The position numbers and the translations under genes are program-made. Shown here in pieces: positions 11,181-20,132 of a stretch of DNA of 64,000 nt. The notes beneath the pieces are model-generated. The model had not been told where the DNA came from. It worked only from the letters and a program-made list of their open reading frames with translations, and searched no databases. This DNA is from Blasia pusilla (taxonomy: Eukaryota; Marchantiophyta; Marchantiopsida; Blasiales), in contig CM114271.1 in the NCBI GenBank assembly GCA_050084515.1, positions 30,628,001 to 30,692,000 on the forward strand. The letters are read 5' to 3'. The first letter of the stretch is position 1; every line of letters begins with the position of its first letter.

Positions 11181-12631
11181 ATGGAGACTTGGGAGCCTGT
11201 GATAGGTCTCAAGTTGATAGGAGGAGAGCGACGGCGAGTTCATAGGTTTCTGAGAGGGCATGTCAGTTGTTTTGCCTTCAATATGAGAGACTTGGGTACG
11301 CTGCAGGGTCTCGGGATACGGATTGAGTTGGCTAGTGATACGCCGATCTTTCGTCAACCCTACAGGTATTCTGATATGGAGCGAGTCTTGATTCAGAGCA
11401 GGAGTCAGGACTTGTGGAGTTTTCACATGGGGAGTATGCATCTGCCACAGTCATGCCGGCGAAGAAGGATATGTATGGCAATTGGACGGATAGGCGGATG
11501 TGTGGAGATTACCGTCCTATCAACCGACAGACGAGGTCAGATCGATATGCCATGCCTACTCCTGAGGAGATCTTTGATGCGATAGGGCATGCAAAGATCT
11601 TCAATACTTTAGATCTCCGTGCTGGCTATCATTAGCTTCTTATCAGGTTGGAGGATAGGGAGAAGACAACATTCTGGGGGATGGATTGGTTCGGGAGAGA
11701 TTGCTTGTATCAGTGGCGGTTCTTACCATTTGGGTTGAAGAACGCGCCTGCAGAGTTTCAAAGAGTGATGGATAGGATTCTGGCTGGCTTGGATTTTGTA
11801 CGATGTTACATAGATGATATTCTTATCTTCAGTTCCACGGTTGAGGAGCATGAGCGACACTTGGAGGAGGTGTTTTGGCGATTTCAGTTACATGGACTGA
11901 AGTTACATCCAGGCAAGTGCAGATTCTTTCAAGAGCAGATTGAGTACTTGGGACACACCATATACCCAAGTGGGTTAGGTGTTCAGCAGACGAAGGTAGA
12001 GGCTATTGCGCAGATTCCACGCCCTACAGATGTGAGTCGAGTCCGAGCATTTCTTGGACTGACGAACTTCTATTGACGGTATGTTAAGGGTTTTAGTGCG
12101 ATCACAAAGTCTTTGACCTTGTTGACGAGACTTGATCAGGTTTGGTTGTGGGGAGATGATCAGGAGCGAGCATTTCAAGAGCTCAAGGACAGGTTGATGT
12201 CCTCACCCATTTTACAGAGACCGGTTAGGGGTCGCCCATTCCAGTTACATAAGGATTGGAGCATGTTGGATCTAGGAGCAGTGCTTACTCAGAGGGATGA
12301 CGAGGAGAAGGAGTTCGTTGTGGCTTATGCGAGCCGATCGAACAACATTGCAGAGGCAAAGTACAGCTCCTATGAGGGAGAGTGCTTGGCTGTAGTGTGG
12401 GCCGTGGCACATTTTAGGTGCTATTTATTTGGCAACCCTTTCACACTTATCACCGATCATCAGCCGTTGAGGTGGTTGATGGAGTCCGACAAGCTTACGG
12501 GCAAGCTTGCCCGGTGGGCTATATTACTACAGGAGTATGAGTTTGAGGTGATTCATAGGCCACGTTGGCTTAACCAGGATGCGGATGGGTTGAGTCGTAA
12601 CCCATGTCCGAGTCAGAGAGACGACACATGA
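11181..12631 (+). pseudogene. Element 1 reverse transcriptase and RNase H
   Basis: RT begins with the gypsy-typical block around PIFRQPYRYSDME. A deletion of about 16 nt near 11405 shifts the frame. It continues with CGDYRPINRQT, PTPEEIFD, FLPFGLKNAPAEFQRVMD and the catalytic CYIDDIL (near 11808). RNase H follows with LGAVLTQ, VVAYASRS, SSYEGECLAVVWA and TDHQPLRWL. Stops are TAG at 11633 (likely CAG), TGA at 12074 and TGA at 12629. The YIDD motif itself is intact. The domain copies element RNA into DNA. Confidence 0.9.
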
Positions 12632-12661
12632 GCTCGATGGCACGGAGAGAGTGATGAGGAG

Positions 12662-14240
12662 ATGGTGCCCGGTTGGCATGCATGTGGCTATCTTTGTTGG
12701 TTGACTATGGTAGGTCAGCCACAGGTGATGACTCCAGTGGTGGGGTTGGATGATGAGTCTTTGGATCCGGAGGTTAGTGAGGAGGTGACAGGTGGTCGTG
12801 ATATCCATGACGACGTGGAGGTTGTGGAGTTCTTGCGCACTGGCGTCATTGCGAGTATAGTGAGTGCTAGGGAGTGGGATCGGATCCTACAGAGAGACAA
12901 GAGGTTCAAGTGGGAGGGGACTCACATTTTGCGGGTATGGGGAGATGGTAGGACACGAGTGGTACCTCACCCTTCCCAGCGAGCACGTATAGTGCGACAT
13001 GCCCATGAGGAGTTGGGACATATCGGAGTAAAGCGTACTTACAGCTCACTCTAGGTCCAGTATTGGTGGCGCGGCATGCATACTGGGGTACAGTAGTTTG
13101 TGGCCAGATGTATGGTATGTAACAGAGTGCAAGCATCCTTCAATGCTCCCACTCCGCAGTTACATCCTTTTCCGATTATGGATTTAGGTTATCGGTGGAG
13201 TTTAGACTTTGCGGGACCTTTGCCATTGACAGGACGTCATCATAGGTACGTGTTGGTCATGGTGGAGCATTTCTCCAAGTGGATAGAGTTGGTGGCACTA
13301 CCAAACAAGGCGAGCGAGGGAACAGCTTATGCGTTTCTAGATCGTGTGCTTAGTCACTTTGGTGCATCGGCGGAGGTGTTGACTGACCAGGGTACCGAGT
13401 TGAGGGGAGAGTTTCAGGCCTTGTGTGATCAGGCGCTGATAGATCACCGCACCACGTCCAGAGATCATCCTGAGGCGGATGGGTTGGCGGAGAGAGTGGT
13501 ACATACGGTGAAGAGAGGATTGCGCAAGTATGGCTTGCAGCAGGGACTGTTGAGGGAGTGGGACCTACAATTGCCATGGTTGGCTATGGGTTATCGCTTT
13601 AGTCGGCAGGCATCCTTGGCGTCATTTTCACCGCACTTTTTGCTCTTTGGGAGAGAGCCAGATTTACCTACAGTGATTCGACGTGACATGGTGGAGGTGT
13701 TAGATCTTGATGATCCAGATGTGTGGGTACAAGCATGTTCTCAGAGGGCAGAAGTTTTTCGTAGAGTTATGCCTATGGCCTTTGAGAACTTAGCTATTGC
13801 CCAACATAGAGATACATTGAGGTATGCGACCATTCGTAGAGGAGGTTCTCGTCCAGGGATTAGGAGGCTCCTCTTGGAGATTACGTGTATTTACAGCATG
13901 CGGCACCCACGACGCTAGATGTCATTGCAGGGCGCACGATCCTACGTGTGCGCGAGGTATTACCGACCGGAGTCCTCATGTTGGAGGGACGGGATGGTAT
14001 GGTTTGGAAGGATCATGAGCGCAATTGTGCGCCATGTCATCTTCCGAACGTAGATGGGACGGTGGATCCGAGCTTGGCAGTGGTACTTGCAAGCTTGAGG
14101 TGTATGTTGTGCGGATCTGCGAGGGGTGCAGCCACCATGTTGGTATGTGATGGTTGTTCTCGAGGGTGGCATATGTCATGTCTGACCCCCCTCTTGATGT
14201 GGTTCCCACGGGACGATGGATATGTCCGAGATGTGTATAG
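12662..14240 (+). pseudogene. Element 1 integrase with C-terminal PHD finger
   Basis: An HH-CC zinc region (HAHEELGH near 13000, then CMVC near 13110) is followed by the DDE core. The core shows WSLDFAGPLP, VLTDQGTEL and DHPEADGLAERVV, which supply D, D and E. A C-terminal module (GDYVYLQ, LRVREVLPTGV, NCAPCHLPNVDG) follows after a frameshift near 13865. The tail is a PHD finger: CMLCG, CDGC, WHMSC and WICPRC, ending at TAG 14238-14240. One extra nucleotide near 14190 breaks it. There is no chromodomain. Integrase inserts the cDNA; the PHD finger may steer it to modified histone H3, as known for the domain. Stops near 13053 and 13094 precede the core. Confidence 0.88.
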
Positions 14241-14316
14241 GGTAGTAGGTCATGTTAGAAAGATGTGATATTTTCTTTCTAGAGTTGGGAGGATCCAACT
14301 TCCAGCTAGGGGGGCG
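14241..14316 (+). other. 3' untranslated segment with polypurine-like tract
   Basis: A G-rich run, AGGGGGGCG, ends at about 14316, immediately before B1. Element 2 has ATGGGGGCGAG at the matching place. This is the best candidate for the plus-strand primer tract. It lies next to B1, not next to A2. Confidence 0.55.
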
Positions 14317-14454
14317 GTTGTGTGATCTCCATGTATATGTATGAGTTGATTTTTGTACATGTGTGGATCGACCTGTGTGTGGGGAAGATCGGTGTTGTGT
14401 GGTGTACATATGACCAGCGATGTATGTTGTGTAGCGATATGTATGCGCACGACA
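14317..14454 (+). repeat. Element 1 repeat B1
   Basis: These 138 bp start GTTGTGTGATCTCC and end GTATGCGCACGACA. They are nearly identical to 14938-15075 (a few substitutions). B1 sits between the purine tract and A2, separated from A2 by the dinucleotide GC (14455-14456). No copy follows A1. Confidence 0.9.
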
Positions 14455-14456
14455 GC

Positions 14457-14937
14457 TGTCACATCTGAGTAGCCGATAGGCCCAGATCTATCGTGGATAG
14501 GGCGTAGGAGCCAGCGGACTATCTTGAGTGTTAACTTTGTCCCACGGTGTCAGATGAGGTTGAGGATAGGTCCATTGTGTCAGGAACGTCGTTTCTGACA
14601 ACTTTCATGTTGAGGTCTTTTACAGCCGGGTGACTTGTTGACCAGGTCTCCCGCCCCTGGTAACCTGTGCGTGTAGGTTACCAAGGGTAGGGCTATTTTT
14701 AGGGGAAGAGCCTTTTGGCTCTTCCCAACCCTATATAAGAGAGGAAGATGGATTTCCTAAGCCATCTTTCTCATGTTGGGCCGTTGGAGCACCTCCCTTG
14801 TATGTGTGTGAGATAGGACTAGGGTGCTAGCGTCCGGATTCCTTGATAGCAGAGGGTGGACAAGGCTTGATATGCCGATGAAGATTGAAGAGTGGAGTTT
14901 TAGGCCGGGTGTGCCATTTTTACTACTCTTTGTTTTT
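14457..14937 (+). repeat. Element 1 terminal repeat A2
   Basis: This is the second copy of A, starting TGTCACATCTGAG, with the TATA box at 14732-14739 and the same inverted repeats as A1. It runs directly into B2. Differences from A1 are mostly single transitions. Confidence 0.9.
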
Positions 14938-15384
14938 GTTGTGTGATCTCCATGTATATGTATGAGCTGATTTTTGTACATGTGTGGATCGACCCGTGTG
15001 TGGGGAAGATCGGTGTTGTGTGGTGTAGATGTGACCAGCGATGTATGTTGTGTAGTGATATGTATGCGCACGACATGTAGTTCCAAACGGATTGCTCCCA
15101 AGATCCCAATGGGTTAGCAACAAATATAGAATCGGTGCCTAGGTTCTTTATTGTGTCCCAAAGTGTCGCGCATGCTAAACGTCATTTGGAGCCATACTTA
15201 GTTTAAGTCTAATTGGATTCTAAGATCCAATTCTGGCTGTAGAAGGCGTCCGATAAGTGGAATATAACTTGTATTGGACTATAGTTCCGAACGTCCTTTA
15301 GTTGGTGGTACGTGTTGTTGCGTCTCCCGGAGAGCTCCTTCGGTCGGAAATAGTTGGTCTATTGTGATATGTATGCGCACGACA
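14938..15384 (+). repeat. Element 1 repeat B2, with an extra 309 bp
   Basis: The first 138 bp (to 15075) repeat B1. A further 309 bp (15076-15384) of unrecognised sequence follows. It ends in GTGATATGTATGCGCACGACA-like sequence, so the last 20 or so bases of B occur both at 15055-15075 and at 15364-15384. The true right end is 15384, because TATT and the Helitron frame resume at once. The extra part is either an insertion in B2 or a deletion in B1. Confidence 0.8.
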
Positions 15385-15388
15385 TATT

Positions 15389-16976
15389 GTTCTTAAGGGT
15401 AGTAAGCGAGGTCTTGATGCAAAACGATACACCTTGCTTGTTGCTTCAGAGATTGCAGCTATCTTGCCCAGAGATGGGAGTGAGCCAGGAGAAGGACGTG
15501 ATATTATTGTTTGCTTACATAGAGGAGGGATTCGTCGTCTGTCAGACTTGAATGAAGCATATATCCCATTGCACTTTGTTTTGGCTTTTGTTTATGGTGA
15601 AGCAGGTTGGCATCCTGGGATACCTTTGCAAGTGCAACATGATCATAAAGATGATCTGCCGTTAAGAGGGGATGCTATGATGGACGAAGATAGAGATGAT
15701 ATTGTACAGGGAGGAATTCAAGGTGAGGTTACCACTCATGAGGCGAGTTCAAAGACCATTACAACTTTACAAGTTGCTTCATTCAGACTTCAAATGCGAG
15801 CTAACGCTATGGATAATAATCGGTTTTTGAGGTTTGGTTGTCTTACTCAAGAATATATGGTGGATATGTATGCGACTATCGAAATGCAACGGCTAACTTG
15901 GATACGATTGCATCAAAAAGAGTTGAGAGCTTATTTATACGAAGGTGTTAGAGATGCTATGACTCGGCATGATGTGAACGGTCAAGGCATAGGGAGACGT
16001 ATTATCTTACCTTCGTCTTTCATAGGAGGAGCCCGTCACATGCATCAATTGTACCATTATGCTATGGCCATTGTGAGACATTTTGGGAAGCCTGACTACT
16101 TTTTAACTATGACTTGCAATCCCGAATGGCCAGAGATTACTTCTGCTCTGCTTCATGGGCAATCAACGTCTGATCGTCCTAACGTGGTTGTACGTGTTTT
16201 CCAAAAAAAGAAGAAGGAGTTGTTGAGACTTATATTGGATAAGCATATTTTGGGTCGAGTGGTAGGATGCATTCACGTGGTTGAGTTCCAAAAGAGAGGG
16301 CTACCACATGTGCATATCCTAATTATTCTTGCTTCTGAGGATAAGCCAAGGACAACCTCTGATTTTGACGATATTATATGTGCTGAGGTTCCGAATCCCA
16401 TGACTCATCTAGGCTACATTCTACTGTAAGAAATTGTATGATTCATGGTCCGTGTGGAGTAGCACATCCAACTGCACCTTGAGTAGATAAAACGACAAAA
16501 AAATGTTCCAAAGGATACCCAATGCCCTTTGCATCAATGACAATGGAGAATGAGGATGGAAATCCTATTTATAAGAGGTAATTCATTGGTTTTGTTGTTT
16601 ATTTTGTCATTTAATGTTCTTCTATTAGTGTGCTATCTATTTTCCCCAACTATTAACATACTTCTATATGTGTTTATGCAAGCGGGATAATGGCAGATTG
16701 ATTAATAAGTCAAATCATGACTTTGATAATCGTTGGGTGGTTCCATACAATCCAATGTTATATACTTTATTTGATTGTCATATCAATCTAGAGATAATAA
16801 ATAGCATCTTGGCAATAAAGTACTTTTATAAGTATGTGTACAAAGGATCAGATGCCACAACATATACCTTGACAAATACTACATCAAGAGAGGATACTAT
16901 TGATGAGATATCATTATATCTTGATGCAAGGTATTTCGATCCCTTCTATCTTTCAAGATCTCCCAATTTTTCCTAG
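15389..16976 (+). pseudogene. Helitron Rep (rolling-circle replication initiator) domain
   Basis: The Helitron frame resumes directly after the target duplication. FGKPDYFLTMTCNPEWPEI and LPHVHILIIL are hallmark blocks; the HxH metal-binding pair is at 16307-16315. The frame slips near 16425, then MIHGPCG continues with an in-frame TGA near 16480. An intron of about 110 bp (about 16575-16680) precedes DNRWVVPYNP and the paired-tyrosine motif KYFYKYVYKG (16818-16847). The family nicks DNA and attaches to it through tyrosine. All catalytic residues I can see are present, but the frame is broken. Confidence 0.88.
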
Positions 16977-17020
16977 GATATTATGTGTGACTCTAACAAT
17001 ATTTATATTGTATGATATGA

Positions 17021-17780
17021 AGGTACGTTTCTTCTTCAGAAGCATGTTGGCGAATCTTCAAGTTTAGTCTACATGCAGAGCAACCAAGTATTGTGAGATT
17101 AATTGTTCATCTTCCAGACAGTCAAATGGTATATTTTTATGGCAAGATTCATTGGGTAATATTCTGGAGCGAAGTAAGGAAACCACTCTCACTCAATGGT
17201 TTGCAACAAATATTTCTGGTTCGACTGCGCGACAATATCTTTATTTGGAGTTCCCTTCTCATTACTCTTGGAATAAGAAGCAATGGCATCCGAGAAAACG
17301 TGCACGAAAAGGATGTGGACATCCTATTGGACGTCTGTATATGACAAATCCAGGTAAACTTTCTATTCTTTGTTAAGATACAATTATTAAGGAAAAATTT
17401 GAGTTAATGTTAAAATCATGTTCATGCTTCCTTCCTAATACTTTTTTTTTGGCTAATCCTAGCTGAAGGGGAGCGTCATTGGTTACGATTACTTCTCCAT
17501 CATGTGAGAGGAGCTCAATCATATCAAGATTTGAGAACCATCGATGGTGTAGTTTATCCTACCTTCAAAGAGACCGCTATTCAGATGGGACTTTTGGAGG
17601 ACGATAGAGAGATCTTTTCTTGCTTTGAAGAGGCAGTTGTCATTCGTACTGGCTATTCATTACGTCTACTCTTTGCCATGAGTCTTCTATATAATACACC
17701 TTCCCTTCCGGCTATGGTGTGGGAACATTTTTTGGTTCATTTGACAGAAGGTCTTCTACATCAAAGGCGTGAGGTAATAT
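17021..17780 (+). pseudogene. Helitron protein, region between Rep and helicase
   Basis: SSSEACWRIFKF and VRLIVHLPD open this part after an intron. A frameshift near 17135-17150 separates them from TTLTQWFATN and LEFPSHYSWN. A further intron (about 17355-17460) leads to GERHWLRLLLHHVRGAQSY, DLRTIDG and PTFKETA. These blocks are all conserved in plant Helitron proteins. Confidence 0.82.
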
Positions 17781-17879
17781 GCATGCCTTTTGTTAAGTCA
17801 ATTTTTTTCTTATTTCTCTTATGAATATTTTGGGTACTTTATTTATGTTTTAACTTCTATATTTGTTCCTTGTAATAGA

Positions 17880-19972
17880 GAATTGGTATTCCGACCCTTC
17901 CATTGGATGTTCATATTATTAATCTTGCGTTATTGGAGGTCCATTACCATCTTCAAGATCATGGTAAAAGCATGGCGGACTTCCCCGACATGCCTCAACC
18001 AGATTTCCAATCTCGTGATTTATCTATTTCGCGTCTAGAAGAGGATCTACGATCATGATATGCTTTGTGAACGTGTGAGAGTATGAGAGATGTCTTTAAA
18101 TGATGGACAACGAGCTATTTGGGAAATTATTTGTAATGCTTTTCGCGATATCTTACAGGATGCGCCACGTTCTGTAAGTGGATATTATGTATAGTATATA
18201 TTTTTATTTTATTTTTTACTCTTTTAATTTCTTTAAGTTTTATTCTTTTAAAGTGCTTGTCTGTAACGAAAAATATGGATTTTTCAGGCAAAATTTTTCT
18301 TTATCGATGGTCCTGGCAGAACAGGAAAAACCTTTTTGTTCAACCTTCTTTCTGCAATGGTACGGAGCGAGGGTCATATAGCTCTTGCAGTTGCATCTTC
18401 GGGGATTTCCGCTTTATTATTGGATGGAGGTTGTACTGCTCATTCTCGATTCAAGATTCCTATCCAAGTATATGAAAGTTCCACTTGCAAGTAAGTCTAG
18501 ATTTAAGATTTCTTTTCCTTTTATGGCATCCATATTATTGTTTTATTCTTTGATTTATCCTTCATAAATGTTCCTCACATATTGTTTTGTTATCGATTTT
18601 CCAGCCTATCGGTCAATAGTCATATGGCCCGCCTTATACAAAAGGCGAAGTTGATCGTGTGGGATGAAGATCCTATGACCCATCATTACGCATTTGAGGC
18701 CGTTAATCGTACTTTCCAAGATATCATGGGTTTGATGGATCCTCCATTACGAGACTTGCCTTTTGGGGGGGAGATCGTTTTATTTGGTGGTGACTTTCGA
18801 CAACTTCTTCCAATTGTTCGTCGTGGAGATCGTGCAACAGTTGTGCGTGCAACACTTAGGAGATCTCTTATTTGGTTTGACGTGAGATTATTGAAACTCA
18901 CTACCAACATGAGAGTTAATATTGTACAAGGTATTAAAGAATAAACCTAATATTTCACCTTTTTCATTTCATCTGGTTTTTGTTTATTTTTAATATTTAC
19001 TTATTCCTTCATCTTATATTTATTTGTAGGATATGCACGAGAAGAGCAAGAAGCGTTTGCAACGTGGTTATTAGAGGTAGGAGAGGGACGTATACCGTTA
19101 CATTTGGACTTTGGAGAGGATTTTATACAAGTTCCGGATGCGATAACTTTTAAAACCACAAGGATCAATGATCTCATTGACATTGTTTATGGGCACAATG
19201 TTCATAAGTGGAGTGACATTGATTTCTTGAGGGGTACATCCATTTTGTCAACCAAGAATACTATTGTGGATATTATAAACGCGGAAATCATGTCTCGATT
19301 TCCAAGAGAGGTAATATTTATATTCTTGAATATCATTATTATATTTTGATTGTTATATTGCTACATTTTTCTATCATCTCTCTTATTATTAATGATTTAT
19401 TTTGTTTTTGCAGGAGCATACTTTCTTGAGTGTTGATTCTGTTTCCAACGATGAGATGAGACTTGTTTATCCAACAGAATTTTTGAATACATGCTTACCA
19501 TCTAGATTGCCACCTCATTGTTTGACTTTGAAGATTGAAGTTCCGATAATGCTATTACGGAATATGAATGGAGCAAAGGGACAAGAAAACGGGACTCGGC
19601 TGGTGATAGCTGGCTTTAGTCGACATCTTATAGATGCAACAATTATCACGGTAAAAAAAAATTGGAGCTCGAGTTTTCAATCCACGCATTCCATTGATTG
19701 CTTCTGATTTCGGCCTACCTTTTGATTTACGACGATTTCAATTTCCTATCCGTCCTGCTTTTGCAATGACTATTAATAAATCTCAAGGTCAAACATTAGA
19801 TAGAGTTGGTATTTACTTGCCCAATCAAGTATTTTCTCATGGGCAATTGTATGTTGCCTTGTCAAGAGTAGGCTCTAGGAATTCTATTCATATTATGACA
19901 AATAATGAAAATGCTACTAACAAAATAGATATTTACAGTAGGAATGTTGTATATAATGAAGTGTTAAATTAA
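17880..19972 (+). pseudogene. Helitron PIF1-type helicase domain
   Basis: Walker A reads DGPGRTGKTF (codons at 18309-18332; the usual third Gly is Arg). Walker B reads IVWDEDPM (about 18655-18677; DEAPM is usual). FGGDFRQLLPIV, LTTNMR and the C-terminal AMTINKSQGQTL plus FSHGQLYVALSRV confirm a PIF1/RecD-like superfamily 1 helicase. Introns lie near 18180-18285, 18492-18604, 18935-19029 and 19310-19413. A frame slip near 19650 precedes the last block. It would unwind DNA during rolling-circle transposition. The stop at about 19970 is the end of the Helitron protein. Confidence 0.9.
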
Positions 19973-20105
19973 ATTAAAGTAACATTATATGTGTGAAGTT
20001 TTATATTGGTATGCATTTTCTAAATTTTGTAATGCTTCACTTATTGATATTTACTTATTGGTATGGATGGTATGATTAATTTTGTATATGCTAAATTTTG
20101 ATGCC

Positions 20106-20132
20106 GGTGCATCGCACGAGCATTCTTACTAG
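20106..20132 (+). other. Helitron 3' terminus
   Basis: GTGC-ATC-GCAC forms a short hairpin about 11 nt before a terminal CTAG at 20129-20132, which is followed by T. This matches the canonical plant Helitron 3' end, including insertion before T. Confidence 0.88.

Larger units (their letters stand above)
5441..15384 (+). mobile_element. Element 1: Ty3/gypsy-like retrotransposon with DNA methyltransferase and PHD finger
   Basis: The element is 9,944 bp and starts TGTCAC and ends CGACA. It is flanked by the 4-bp duplication TATT (5437-5440 and 15385-15388). Dropping the element and one TATT joins the Helitron reading frame without a shift, which fixes both ends. Gene order is gag, protease, C5 DNA methyltransferase, RT, RNase H, integrase, PHD finger. 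Terminal repeats are arranged A1 (5441-5924) - genes - B1 (14317-14454) - A2 (14457-14937) - B2 (14938-15384). A1 and A2 differ at roughly two dozen positions over about 480 bp by eye, so it is not very recent. Many stops and several frameshifts make this copy defective. Confidence 0.93.
1717..20132 (+). mobile_element. Helitron (Rep-helicase type), interrupted by a nested gypsy element
   Basis: Coding pieces read in order along the plus strand match a plant Helitron. There is a cysteine-rich N-terminal region (4.8-5.4 kb), a Helitron-like replication initiator with an HxH motif and paired tyrosines (15.4-17 kb), and a PIF1-type helicase with Walker A and B motifs (18.3-20 kb). The 3' terminus has a short hairpin followed by CTAG and then T, as Helitrons require. 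The gene contains many AT-rich introns with GT-AG borders. It carries stop codons (for example TGA near 4940 and TGA in the cluster near 16480) and frameshifts (near 16425 and 17140), so this copy is probably not autonomous. The gypsy element at 5441-15384 splits it. The 5' terminus was not located; 1717 is the first coding piece, not the true end. Confidence 0.88.

Noticed and set aside
7080-14240. Alternative genetic code to explain frequent TAG and TGA
   Set aside because: Stops are at different codons in the two elements, frameshifts also occur, and host-like genes in the window use standard stops.
12662-14240. Chromodomain at the integrase C-terminus
   Set aside because: No chromodomain aromatic pattern is seen; the Cys/His spacing is that of a PHD finger.
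5441-15384. Tyrosine-recombinase (PAT/DIRS) element because of split repeats
   Set aside because: The integrase is a zinc-binding DDE type and a 4-bp target duplication is present; no tyrosine recombinase frame is seen.
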